From positions 4,117,930-4,181,929 of the forward strand of contig JACAXG010000063.1 in NCBI GenBank assembly GCA_018881555.1: a stretch of DNA of 64,000 bases, written 5' to 3'. The position numbers and the translations under genes were made by a program. The DNA comes from Amblyornis subalaris. Lineage: Eukaryota; Chordata; Aves; Passeriformes; Ptilonorhynchidae. Below, piece by piece: positions 24,003-35,900 of the stretch. Numbering within the stretch: the stretch's first letter is position 1; every line of letters starts with the position of its first letter. Under the pieces are notes generated by a model, which worked only from the letters and a program-made list of their open reading frames with translations, did no database searches and had not been told where the DNA came from.

Positions 24003-24204
24003 CATACATTTTGCCTTCATCTGATAAGATGATTTTCCTCCTCCCACATGGTGGATAGATAGCTAGAGCCTCCTGAAAGCTCTGTTCAATGTCAGGACTC
24101 CAGACACCTTCTGCATCATTGTCAATAGGTTTATCTGCAGAATCACTCATTCTTTCAATATCTTCGGCAGGACTCTCGCTGCCGCTCCAGCTGCTGGGCT
24201 CAAT
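24003..24204 (-). CDS. TEAD1: TEAD1 (TEF-1) first coding exon, N-terminus and start of TEA domain
   Basis: The exon encodes the first 67 codons and the first base of codon 68 of TEAD1, a nuclear TEA/ATTS-domain transcription factor that binds MCAT elements (CATTCCA/T) and recruits YAP/TAZ. Read on the minus strand, the peptide starts [15 protein letters not shown], continues through [18 protein letters not shown], and ends SDEGKMYG. The acidic, serine-rich N-terminus is specific to TEAD1; TEAD3 and TEAD4 begin differently. From about residue 28 the sequence is the N-terminal half of the TEA domain: helix 1 around [16 protein letters not shown], then the basic CGRRK turn. I chose the ATT at 24204-24202 because vertebrate TEF-1 is known to start at an AUU codon and the context is strong (A at -3, G at +4). 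Codon 16, Met in human, is Ile here, so the first in-frame AUG is codon 19. The rest of the protein lies outside the window. Confidence 0.95.
24202..24204 (-). promoter_or_regulatory. TEAD1: Non-AUG (ATT) translation start of TEAD1
   Basis: The codon before Glu-Pro-Ser-Ser-Trp is ATT in the context ATCACC-ATT-G. It has the favourable Kozak A at -3 and G at +4. Initiation at AUU is established for human TEF-1, and TEAD3 and TEAD4 also use non-AUG starts. No in-frame ATG precedes it within the exon; the in-frame ATG at 24297-24295 lies upstream of the splice acceptor and so in intron. Confidence 0.85.
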
Positions 24205-24256
24205 GGTGATGGCTGGGGTCTCCAAGCCTAAGCCTGGAGTCTTCAAGGGAGTAAAC
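24205..24256 (-). other. TEAD1: 5' part of the TEAD1 exon (5' UTR, open in frame)
   Basis: These 52 exonic bases lie between the acceptor and the ATT start. They contain no stop codon in the TEAD1 frame and would read [17 protein letters not shown] ahead of the start. They are expected to be untranslated, but an in-frame initiator in an upstream exon could give a longer N-terminus. Confidence 0.75.
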
Positions 24257-24285
24257 CTGCAACACAAACAACCAACCCCAAAAAG
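24257..24285 (-). promoter_or_regulatory. TEAD1: Splice acceptor of the TEAD1 exon
   Basis: On the minus strand a T/G-rich tract ends in TTGCAG, with AG at 24258-24257. A branch-point-like CTTTAAT (24293-24287) sits about 30 nt upstream. The tract is interrupted by Gs and is only moderately strong. The first exonic base is 24256. Confidence 0.75.
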
Positions 24286-24732
24286 CATTAAAGGCATGGA
24301 ACTCCAGGCAAACAGTTCTGTCCGCGTCTGATGCTAAGTTAACAGCAGCTGAGCAGTAATGGCAGTAACGTGAGCATGGGATGCACCCAGGAAAAGTGAA
24401 AAATTAATAACCAGACTACCTCAAGTGATCAGAGGTGGACCAATAAGGCTGTCAGAAGGGGAATTGTACTACATTTTCTGTGTGCAATTACATGAGCGCA
24501 TAGAGCATCAGGTTATTTTTCACAGATAGTCAAAGTGGGTCTTAATACTGGGGAAAACTCTCCAGCCACATCTCATCTGGCTGAAGACTGGTAACCCCTA
24601 AAATAACAAGCCAGATCGTCAGGCAGGGGTAAATCAGTGTGCTTCCACTGGCTGGAAGGGGAGCACACCAATTTATGCCACAGTGACCACCAGAGCCTAA
24701 AACCACTTGAACCTAAAAACAAAAGCAAAAAC

Positions 24733-24800
24733 TATTGTTCACATTCATCTGGATGTCAGTGGATTAAATGGAATTACACCAGCGATGCCACAGCTCAATG
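24733..24800. repeat. Ancient palindromic repeat, degraded copy
   Basis: ACATTCATCTGGATGTCAGT and GGAATTACACCAGCGATGCC resemble the two arms of the TTACACCAGG repeat family. A weaker partner (GGGGTAAATCAGTGTG...) lies at about 24610-24690. Confidence 0.4.
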
Positions 24801-25143
24801 TAATTAACTGGAAAAGGCTGTAATTTTCAGATCTTACCCAAATAAATAATACAATCAGAATCCAAGCTACATACAAAAAGGAATCTTTAAAATGATAATA
24901 CCAGAGAAAGGAATTACAAGAGAAGATATATGCTTCGCCTGATTTAAAAGGTCTCTGTCACAGAACCATAGCAGAACAAAAATTACAAGCTTCAAGTTGC
25001 TGAATCAATTTAATAAGAAATAATTTAATATAGCTGCACCTGCTCACACCAGCAGAGCTGCAGATCCGTCAGTGTTCCTTTTATATTTTTGAGAGAAATA
25101 CAACTCTGCTATAAAGTCTTGCTCCAGGCAAAAAAGCTGCTAT

Positions 25144-25217
25144 ACCAGACCACGTTCACCTCTGGTGTAATTCTTTGGGAAGTCAGTGAAATAACACCAG
25201 GAACAGATTTGGCTCAA
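25144..25217. repeat. Ancient palindromic repeat (CTCTGGTGTAATTC...AACACCAGGAAC)
   Basis: CACCTCTGGTGTAATTCTTT is followed by GTCAGTGAAATAACACCAGG and ends AGATTTGGCTCAA, the arm order of the same family as 20258-20326. It lies about 0.9 kb upstream of the TEAD1 acceptor. Confidence 0.6.
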
Positions 25218-28200
25218 CATGTCTAGGCATAATGCAGTTTTATTTTGAAAAACGAAGAAGTTTGGTGACTCTAACTGATCCAAGTGGATGGGAGTGTTCA
25301 AACATGCACGCATGAGCTGCAGACGCACTTAAAAATCCAGTTTCCTGGCTAAACTCTCAAAACCCCTAAACTATAAGATTTTTAGCCTGCTGGGGCAGAA
25401 GAGAGGGACTTCCCCTTGTGCACACCTCCATCCTTGTGTGATACGCCTCTCACTGGGGTCTCAGTACATTGTAAAACAACAGGTGAAAAGCAGCAGAACA
25501 GAATTCAACCCAGAGAAAGAAGGGGAGTTTGTACCTGGAAGGCCATGACACCTTTGGGCTGGAGAACTCCCTGAAAGCGGAAATATTTCCAGCAGCCCTC
25601 TCCTGAACACACCAATCAACCAATCGCTAGAGATAACCAAAACCTGATAGTCCAGTCCCTCGGAGGCCACGGTGCTGTGCAGAAAAACAGAGCTGCAACT
25701 GGGGAAACTGGGAGCAGGCTCTCAGCCTCACAAACCAACATTACCAGTCTGACATCCAAACTATGGGGTATTTCCACTTCTCCAGGCTCTAACAGGAGTT
25801 CAGTGGGATCAGTACATGTGAAATAGGCTCCCCTGAACTTGGTTTTCCTTGCTTGCATGTTTGTTTCTACAAAGAGGCATTTCTTAACTTTGCACTGGTT
25901 TGAACATTTCAGCACAGCTTATGAAAATGTGAGTGCCTACCCACCAGCAATAGCAAGGCCAATCACTGTCTCAAACGCCTTTTAATAACTGATAATGAGG
26001 GAGCAGATGGATTCACAGGGAGCCACACACGTATAAGTGGGTGAGAAGTCTGGCCACTGGCACAAATGCACCACTTATTGTCTGGCAAATCCAAAACGTA
26101 CAAAATTTTTAAGTCAACATGACATAAGGGAGATGTGAACCTTGGTAAAATAGTGAAACTCCATCCTTCATAATCCTCAGGAGGCTGAAGGGTTGATTCA
26201 ACCCCTGCAAGAGTTGACTCTTGTATGCAAGATATAACCAAAGCATAAGCACAGCGATACTGGGAAAGTACTGACAAAAACAATCATGTCCACTTAAGCC
26301 TTCACATACAGGGGGAATTTTAGGTAAATGAGAGATAATTGAATGTTGATGGGGATAATTAGGGGGGTTTCAGTTTTATTGCCATAATGCAGGGGGAAAT
26401 GGCTACTGGAGCATTTATTGGCCTCACACGATCCAACTGTGATTGAGCATTTCACCAGAAAACAGCACAGAGAGGGACTGTTCACCGGCTCTGTTCTTCA
26501 AAGATGACTATTGGGAGGAAATCCTACCCCTCTCTGATCCCAAGCCCAAAGGCTTGCAACGCACATCACAGCCGCAGGCAGCTTTCGCTCAGCCCAACCA
26601 CCCTCTGCTTACAAAATCTGCCACAGTCATAGCCTCAAGTCTTATTATCATCTTATAAACCAGCCCTTGTTATTACATTATGCTGAAATAATAATTAAAA
26701 TGCACAAGGAACACAGTGAGGCTCTAAAGTAATTAATGTTACTAGATAGTCATGTTATATCTTGTGTTGTGTTTACTGGTGCATTTTCACTTGTGTGCTA
26801 TCTCCCTTCCCATTCCTTTTTACCTACTTGGATATCACCTTGAGGCCCTGGTAGCTAGTATTTCAGTCTTTAAAATGTAAGATAGCCAAGTGTTTCTTCC
26901 AGAACATCTGTACAATGGGGGCAGGGAGCAACCTGCTGGAAGAAAACCTCTCATACTAAAGGTTATTTTCAGTGATTTCCATTTTGGTGAGTGCTGACAC
27001 TGCAGATCAAGCCAGAGAACCAAGGAGGAAAAAACCCTTGTATTACAACCACTAAATGGCTCCCTCTTATTTCAGCAAAATAATGAGCTAACTCAGTTAA
27101 TCATTCCCAGTTCAGCTCTATGTATCAATAGACAATTCCACCTCCTCCTTAGTTTGAATTCTAAGGACTCAACTGTGATGAAAAATTTCAGACCTGTCAT
27201 GCCAGAGTTCAACATGATTATAAAAAATAATACAACCTGTCAACAGATGAGCTTTGTTGCACATTTCTAATGAGCTATAAATCTCATGTGAAAAATGTGG
27301 ATTTACAAACCAATTTAAATTTATAAAAAAATTTAAAAAGTAAGCCTTCTTTATGTTAGCAAACTCCAAACCTTGCAATACCAACTTTCAGCAGAGGAAG
27401 AGCTAAGCTGTGTGGGCAATTAACTCCACCTCCTCTCACCAAAATCAGAGCTTGTACACACGACAGATCAAGTTGAAGAGTTCTGTATTTGCTTTTTATC
27501 ATGTTAGCTTTTAGAGAACCAACTTTGTGCTTGTTAACTTTCTGTTAACAAAATTAAAACACCTCAACACTACCTAGAAAACCAACAAAAAAAAAGGTGC
27601 AAAAAACACACAAAAATTTCACACACACACACACAACACAAAATATTTTGGCTCACCTTTTTGTACATTCTAAGATTGCTTAAAGCACACTGCTGCAGTT
27701 TTGGGAGATCTCTCTTCAGTTTCCCTTTTAAGACCAGTTTTACATATCTGAAGACAGCTTTCCCTGTGCATAAAACTCCTTGAGCTGAAAACCAAATGCA
27801 TCCGTCTTGCAGTTGCTTTCTAATCTTTCCAGTTAAGTCAGTTCTAAATATATCTGTTTTCCTCATGCAGTTATTAAGACACTTTTGCTGTGCATGATGG
27901 AGTTATATCCCCCCGTCAAACAGCACAATGTTACGCTTAGGAATAGAGAAATTATCAGAGGCAACAGTGGGTTCTATAGCCAATCCATTCAAGACAGCTT
28001 GGTGAGGTACAAGATATGACTTACTGTCATTATGTTCACTCAGTGCAGTAACTTGAAAAATTACTTTCAAATCTGACAGAAACAAGGCTAGCTGTTGTCA
28101 GAGCAGCACAAACCAATGTGTTTAACTAAAACCGAAGGATACCCAGCAAGTTCTTATCGAGGGAATGGTTTCTTTACTTACACAAAACATTCTCTTATGC

Positions 28201-29074
28201 CTTTCACTTTGTGAGCGATGCAAACCTGGACTTGCCCAGAAAGCTGCTGCTCACAGACCAACAACTGAGATCAATGGCTCCTCACGGGAGCGTAGGACAA
28301 GTGCAGATTTATGGCCTTGATATGCTTCATAACCTTCAACATTTGCACAATGAACTAACATGGAAACACTGTCTTTCAACAGTCATTAGAGTTGAATCTT
28401 ATTTTACAAAGTCTTGCAAAAGTTAAACCATTTTCTCTGTTTGTTTAATTACTTTACTTTCTTAAATTTCAGTGTACAGGTGCCAAGTGGTGCCTTCACT
28501 GTGGTATCACATAACCACTAGAAGAGGACTAATACTCTGCAGATATTGGTGCAAGAACACAAGAATGACTAAAAACATGCCTTGATTCCAAGAGATGTCT
28601 GAGAAAAATAAAAATTATGTCTCCCAAGTCTTCTAAACTGTGTCTGCTCGAAGGAGTATTTTTAAGACTGAGGACCAGTGTTGTTAGCCACACTGATCTT
28701 CTGGCTACGAATAGCTGCAAATGGCTACCAAACCATTATTACAACCAGACCAATATTTCTAAAATACATATTCAGAAAAAAATTCTTAATTCTTGAGGTA
28801 AAGATTTCGAGTGTTGAAGGGGTAAATTACACTTTTAAGAATAAATTATATTTTTAGTTCGTGAACAACCTCATCTTAGCTTCAGTTATGTAAAAACAAT
28901 GGGGCCAGGAATCCAACAAGCTTTCTATAAATACCAAGACGGTAATGAACAGATGAGTGAAACCCAACTAATTCTAAATTTGCAGATGGCAGATTTTCTC
29001 TGAAGGCTTGAAAAGTTGCAGGCCCATGGGATTTTCCTTCTGCTTTGTTCAGCAGTGCAAATCCACAGCTGGAG
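25218..29074. other. Intronic stretch without recognised genes
   Basis: AT-rich intron with a (CA)n tract at 27605-27642. ORFs of up to 106 aa on the minus strand (for example 25963-26283) lack domain features or splice-site flanks and are treated as chance. Confidence 0.6.
27605..27642. repeat. (CA)n microsatellite
   Basis: Two CA runs, the longer about 16 bp (27620-27635), are separated by AAAAATTT. Confidence 0.85.
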
Positions 29075-29500
29075 CGCTAAAGCTCTGGAGAGAATCCAGA
29101 GGAAGAAAGTTATCAGATCTAGAAAACATGACCTACCAGGAAAGGAATTAGGTTTGTTTAAATTTAGAGAAGACTGATGTGAGAAGATAACCACTTTCAA
29201 ATAAGGAAAAGGTAACAGCAAAGCAGAGAAGCAGCTTTTGGCCATTTCTACCAAGGATAGGATATGAAGCAAAGAACTTAAGTTGCAGCAAGAAAATCAT
29301 AGGTTGGGCATTTGGAGGATTGTTCTGACCTCAGCAACAGTAACCCACCAGAAATGATCAGCTTCTGGGGGCCCTGGGGAATTGCTGGGGGAAAGAGGTT
29401 GCCCAGAGCAGGTGACACAAACATTTCTCAGGAACAAGCTCAGCCCTCTCTGAGGTAGAGGGCTGAACTAGATGATGCCATGAGACTCAGCAGTAAAACA
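29075..29500 (+). mobile_element. Old CR1-type LINE fragment
   Basis: The sequence follows an old CR1 subfamily shared by reptiles and birds. Landmarks are GAGAGAATCCAGAGGAAG, GAAAACATGACCTACCAGGA, GAATTAGGTTTGTTTAAATT, GGATAGGATATGAAGCAAAG, TTGCAGCAAGAAAATCATAG, GGTTGGGCATTTGGA, GGTTGCCCAGAGCAG, and GGGCTGAACTAGATGATGCC near the 3' end. It covers the end of the reverse-transcriptase ORF and the 3' UTR, with many indels. It is oriented opposite to TEAD1. Confidence 0.85.
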
Positions 29501-29930
29501 CCCTAATAGAAAGAAGCCTGCAGTGGGAGCATATCCTTGGCTGGGCACGGGGGAATCCAGATGCCCGAGAGACTCCACAGATGTCCTAGTGAGCAGACAG
29601 CTTTGTCAGCTGCAGGGCAGAAATCCAGGCGCAGCCAGGCTTCCTCCTGCGGAGCTTCTCCGCCCTGCACAGCTGCTGGACGCTGCTGCAGGAACACCAC
29701 TGGCTAAAGCCACCTGTGAAGCAGCTCATCAAGGCAGCCAGGATGGGAAGGAAGACCAAACCACCAGGCTGGAGAGAAGAAGGCTCCATGTCCTGCTGGT
29801 GCTCTCCATGGGAGTGTTGGGAAATGAGGCTGCCTCATCCCCAGCCACCCATGCCACCAGACACCTGCTGAACTGCCCGACCTCACACCCAGTCACATCC
29901 AGACTTCTCAAGCTCTTCCTGCACTGATTA
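29501..29930. other. GC-richer unclassified block next to CR1
   Basis: The block is distinctly GC-richer than its flanks and holds open frames on both strands, the longest 134 aa (29523-29927 plus). The peptide has no familiar domain. An old LTR or other insertion is possible, but I cannot assign it. Confidence 0.4.
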
Positions 29931-32900
29931 AAGTAAATATGGCCTTGGTGGAAAGCTTGAATTTTACTAGGATTTTGTTTCTACTTTGACAGTAAAAGTA
30001 TCTTTGCAGTGTTTATGCAAGTCAAGCATGTAAAAAAAAAAAACAAACCACTTTTTTATTTAAAAACAAATCCACACTGGATTTTGTAGCTGTGATGTGT
30101 AACTGTGTATGGATTTTTCTGATTCTCTGAGGCATTCAAATGGCATTCAGGAAAACACTATATGTATTCAAGCCACTTTATATATAATCTCTTTATATCA
30201 GGAAAGGATATAGCACAGTACGAAGAATAAAAATGTAAATAATTTCCAGAGCATCCAGTGGTGAAATCATTAGATTAAAATTACTTTATATTGTATTTTT
30301 GTTACAAGTTCTACTTATCAGCAATTATTCCCTCTAAGAAGAAAGAGCACCACGAGAGAGAAGCAGCCCATTTCTAGGATAAAGTATTCCTTTAAAACTC
30401 AGTCAGACTAATTCAGCCATTCACATTTGCCATTGAAATGAAAAAAAGAGGTTTTCTCTGACTGTGTGAACACTTCAGGAAGAAATTCTGATGCTGTGCT
30501 TTTTTGGTGATCAAATAGTTGCATGCAATGATGCTTCCATGTACTTTCTATCACTCATATAGACCAGCTTTGTTATCCTAAGACTGAATTTAACATTTCT
30601 TGCTGGGGATTCAAGCTATTTATTAACCGCAAGCTACCTATTTCACATTTGTCTTTGGGATCTGTGCAGGAATAACACGATCAGTTCAACTTCAGCTACA
30701 GAACACCTGTGAAAAGCATGTGATGTTTTTTTCTGAAGTGAGTGCACTATGCAGTGAATTTGAATGCACTTTCTCCTCCTCAGCTACCACACCCAGGGTA
30801 TACACAAAAATAGTAGGAAGACAGTGCCATGTCAGTGCGTAAAATACCAAAAACATGGAACTTAACATCAGTAAAGTGATAGTTTTCTTCCAACAGGGCT
30901 CGGCACCCTGCTCATCTGAGAAGATTTACACGTGTATTTTCACAAACTGCGAGGAAACTTACTGAACAAAGAGTGACTTAGATCTGCAAGAGTAGGCAGC
31001 GTATAGGGCTAAATGTGAAATTAGGATTATATGAACTATTTATAAGAAGAAACAATGCATTCTCCTTGAATTGCTCATTTTTTTTTTCCTCATAGAAACA
31101 GATTACTCAGCAAAGAGTGGGTTGATGCTAATACATGGGAATTTTTCCCTTTGCAAACAGCTTTCATCTCTGCACTCTATGCAAGTGAAAAGAGTATTTG
31201 GTACCACTCTGAGGGCTTCATTTATTTATTTTTCTAGAAGCTGCTTTTGTTGATAGATGTAATTATTGTCGTAAGGATGTTGAGTCATTAACTCCAACCC
31301 AGTTTTCTTGTCCATTAGTTTTAATTTCATACCATTAATAAAATGGTTCATCTTCTCAGTGGGGAAACTGCCTGTGACTACACCACGCTCACAGCTCTGT
31401 CGGCTTTGTGCTCGCTCCCCAGGATGCCTTCTGCAGGCAGCTATGGCTTCAAGCCACATACTACTGAGCTAGTGACCAGCAATCCAGCATGCAAAAGTGC
31501 TTTCCAAGTGGCTACACATCTCTCCTGGTCCGCGGTCTGTGCTGATTACGAAGTTATCACCGGGTAGGTGAATCTCAACATACCCCTTGTGAATCCCTAT
31601 CTCATTATGGTCGCAGCTGTTGGAGATACAATTCCTTCCTCATGTGATACCAAAGCAGCCACATTCGTCCTAGGTGCTAGTGCTCATTTACACCCAGCTG
31701 GTTTCAATTATAAGGGTGTTCCTGGGATTTAAACCCAGCTCCAACACTGCATTGTGGTGGCAACCAACAAAGATTATTCTAAATATGATTTGGCACCCAG
31801 TGGAATGAAGATCAGTCAGCAGCACCGTGTCTGGCTCGCTTTCGCTAATTGCCAACATGAAGCAAAGGAAAGGATAAAATATTTACCAGCTCTCAGAAGG
31901 AGAAGCCGTTCCTCCTGCAACTGCAGGAAGCGACTGTGCAGCAGCCCAGCTGCTGTGCTGTGCAGCGGGAGCTGACCGTGCACCTCCCGGCACCCAATGG
32001 GGACGGCTTGGGAATGGCAACTGGTGCAACGCTGTGGCGTGTTCCAGCTGTGACTTTTGCATGGCAAAAGCTGCTAGATCGTGAAGTGGGGATTATTAAT
32101 ATTTCACTCATTCGCCAGTTATTCAGCTTTTAGAAGAATGGTCTGTGACCGAGGTGGGTCTGTCCATTCGGGGAGGGAGGCTCTGCTTCCAGAGCAAGCG
32201 AAACAGCTTGGGCTGGCCAGAGGACTGTTCTTAGGCACTGAAAAAAGGTCTCTAAGAAACACCTCCCAGCCCCAAAACCTGTAGGTAGAGGCCACAGAAG
32301 GTCCCTCAGGGCAAGGTGTGCAGCCACGGCTTTGCTTGGGGCATGTTGGCGGAGCATGTGTTTGGCAGGTCACTAGAAGTCATTCTGCTGCCAACACATG
32401 TAAACAGAAAATACAAACTAGCATGTGTAACTGTAAGGACAAAAGGTTTTTTAATGTACAGGACTGGAAAATGGGATAGAAAAATAGATGCAGTTCTTGC
32501 TTACATGCAGCAACCATCTGTTCCTTGAATGCCTTAAGTTCAGTCACCCAGTGGAGGCTGAGGCAGGGATTGTCTGCACAGAGGCTCTGTGCCTTCCCAG
32601 TGACTCCACAAATTACCAATTACAGTATAAAAGCCCAAGGAAAAGAGACACCGGCCCTCCTTCAGCCCCAGTGCTGTTCATCTTTGCCTACTTCTACCTA
32701 CATATAGCTTTGGGATTCAGACCTGGATACAGACACAAACACACTGAACGCCTTTGGAGCTAGCCATCTTCTGCATCTACTGATGGTTGTCCCACTGTTT
32801 CTGTCCCATCTACCTGGGAGTACGTGGAAGATATAAACACAGTTGATGGCTCTAACGAGCAAACAGATGATCTCTTCTTTGTAGTTCGCTGTAGCTCCCT

Positions 32901-35900
32901 TCCTAGAGCATCACTGAGCATGACGAGTTGTTTTGTACCCCAAAAGCCAAACTGGAACTATTAATACCACATACCAAGTGTTATAAGTACCAGAATTAGG
33001 TACATCCTTGATCTCTGGTGTGTTACTAGCTTCCTGTTGGGACCACATACGATCCATTGCTCACACAAATGATGGACTTGGCAGCAAGTCGTTCTGTCTA
33101 GATGTAGCTCTGAAACCCAAGTGTTCCCCTTGATTCCCCGAGCCTCCTTAGTTTTATTGGAGTTCCCATGTCACAAAGACATTTGCAAAACCAGATGGAA
33201 TCCTTCACTTTCATGGATCTCTGATTCTATTCCTGGTATACGACTAACTGGTTTTGTACTCCAGTATTAGATTTTTCTCTTTTCTTTTTTTTTTTAATAA
33301 CTTGTTTTCAAGATGAAAGGGTTTTTTCCACAATGGCTGCAAAAACATGAGTGTTCATTCTAACAGCTCTGAGTGAGGTGGGAAAAGGGACAGAAAACCA
33401 CCTGCTCGAAGAACTTTATGTAAGTTCAGTCAGGAAAGGGAAAACCAATGCTATTTGAAGGGTGGTCCAACGTCTGACTGGTTCATATGTAACATAAAAC
33501 TTTCGCCTATATAAAAAATATTTTATATAATGATTTAAGTATTCTGTTAAAAAGGTACAAAAAAGGCACAGTAAAGTAAAAGGTTCATTCATTTACTCAG
33601 GTGCATTTGTTTAAACAAGAAACAGCCACGAGATTAACCCTTTCCCTATTCCAAGCTGAAGAAGGACCCTTCTTTCATGAAGCAGGAGAAAATGAGTTTT
33701 GGACAAATGCTGCATCCAGTTGGCCAAAGCCACCCCTGGAATCCAGCGCTGGCACCTTTTATCCCTCAAGCCCACTTGTTCTCTGCTTTGCAGATGTTAT
33801 ACAAACACTCCTGTGTGTGAGTGCAAACACACACACACAGACTTTCTCAAACGTTTGTTGAAGGAGCTAAATTGCAGCTACAATTCATTTTACAACATAA
33901 GAAACTCTACCAAACACTATCTATGAGCTCTACCCTCTGAAGTTGTTACAGAGGTTGTGAATGTCTCATGCTCACCTCAATGTGCTGGTTCTGTACCAGG
34001 CAAAACCAGGAGAAAACAATTTTCTTCTGCTGTGGTGTTACTACTTGAGCAACAACCTGGGGCTCTGATTCTGACAACACAGAACATAGATACATTTTAT
34101 ACATATGAATAATCACTCCAAGTTTAATGAAGATCCTCACATCTCCATTAGCAATTGTTTTGGCTGGAAAAAAGGCCCTGCCTATCAGCCCTGGAGGAGC
34201 CTGGAAACAGAGGAGTGATCATACTGGGAGGCTCACTTTGGGAAAGGCTGTGGTTTTCTGGTGATGGGACACAGAATTGCAAGACAAAAAAAAAAACAAA
34301 CTGAAGGGGTGAAATCACAGTGCCACAGCACCCAGCAGGGCTGAGATTTAATCCCAATTTTCTGGCCTTGTTCTCACCAAGTCTAAACAGAAAGAGATTT
34401 CAGAAACCAGCGTGTGAGACGAGGCAGGACTTGGGGTCCATGTCAACTAGTCACAACACGTCTTGTGTCTTCATCACACACCAACACTCGAAACCCACCT
34501 CGGGTTTTTGTGTATAGAGACAAATCAAAGCAACAATTTTGTTTGCAAGTGCAGTAGCTGTCAAATAAAAATATTTCAATGCGTTTTGTTTTCCAACTGC
34601 TAGCAATAGTGTTATGGGCAAATTACCCGCCAAATTAAATTTTCAGTCTGAGTTGTTCATCTCTCTCTTAAAAAGGAAGCCTTCTATGTAAGGAAATGAG
34701 CATTACTAATACAGCACTTCTACACTGCAACTTCTTTCTTCCATCTCACTCTTGCCTCCAACACCTGTCCTTCCACAGGTGGTGAATGCATTGGCATTGG
34801 CTTCACTTTGTCCATATGGATGTCTCATACAGACAATGACAGATCTATAGCTTGCACTTTGTCCATAATGGAAAATTTATTTCTGGCATTTCATATAAGA
34901 TTCCTCTGAGAGTTAAGGATGCTTTTATGCAGCAGGACTTACATCTTCTACTAGGGTGTAGTAGAAAACCCTCTCCTGCTGAGATCCTGAAACAATCCCA
35001 AACTGTGGCAATCTTTAATTGCTGAACACAAGTAAAACCTACAATGACTGGCTAGCATTTTCAAAACTCAATATAATAGTTACGTAGTTATTCTGCACTT
35101 CTCTTGTAGTTATCGCCTGTTGAGGAAGCAATTTCTGTCTTAAGCTCTGACTTATATTTCCAGTCTATTTCAACTCCTTGTTCACTGTAGTTTAATCCTG
35201 CTTCAGGAGGTGTCAATTTTCCACAAAAATAACTTTGCTGGCAACCATTAGAATGGTAAATTCACTGGACGCCGGCAGAGCTAAAGAAGAGATGGCTCAG
35301 TTCAGGCAGCAGAAAACAAAACATCTAAAAACCCAAACAAAAGGCACAAGCCTAGGAACTAATCCTGATAATTCTCCTGGACTTTAAAAATCTTGAATTT
35401 AACAAAAATAGCGATTTCACAGCACACTCATTTCTGCCACAGCACCCCTTCCTCCCCTGTGCTCACCATTCACATTTTCACAGGCAATCATCACCTGCCT
35501 CTCACTCTGCCTAAAGAACTTCCCTGTCCAAGAGCTTGCTCCTTATTTCCAGCTCTGACTCCAGGCCCAAGTGCCCCCTCTCTCAGGAGCCGTCCTGTTA
35601 AAGGTGTGCACACCTTCTGGAGAGGCAGAGACCATATCCTGGCCTGGATGTGCCTGGCCTGGCTGGCTGTGAGGGAGCAGATCCATGCCTACGATTAGCA
35701 GAACCCTGGCCATCTTCCCCTACTGAGTCACCCTCCTGCTGCACCACAGCTGGAGCTGTGTCTTGGAAAGGAAGCGTTGGACTCATCTAGCTCCACATGG
35801 AGGTCTGTGCTGGGGATTTTCACTGCTATCTGCTCACTCCTGCCTCGGACTAACATCTGTCCCTGCCACATGTGGAAGAGGGGGTGGGAAGTGAGCAACA

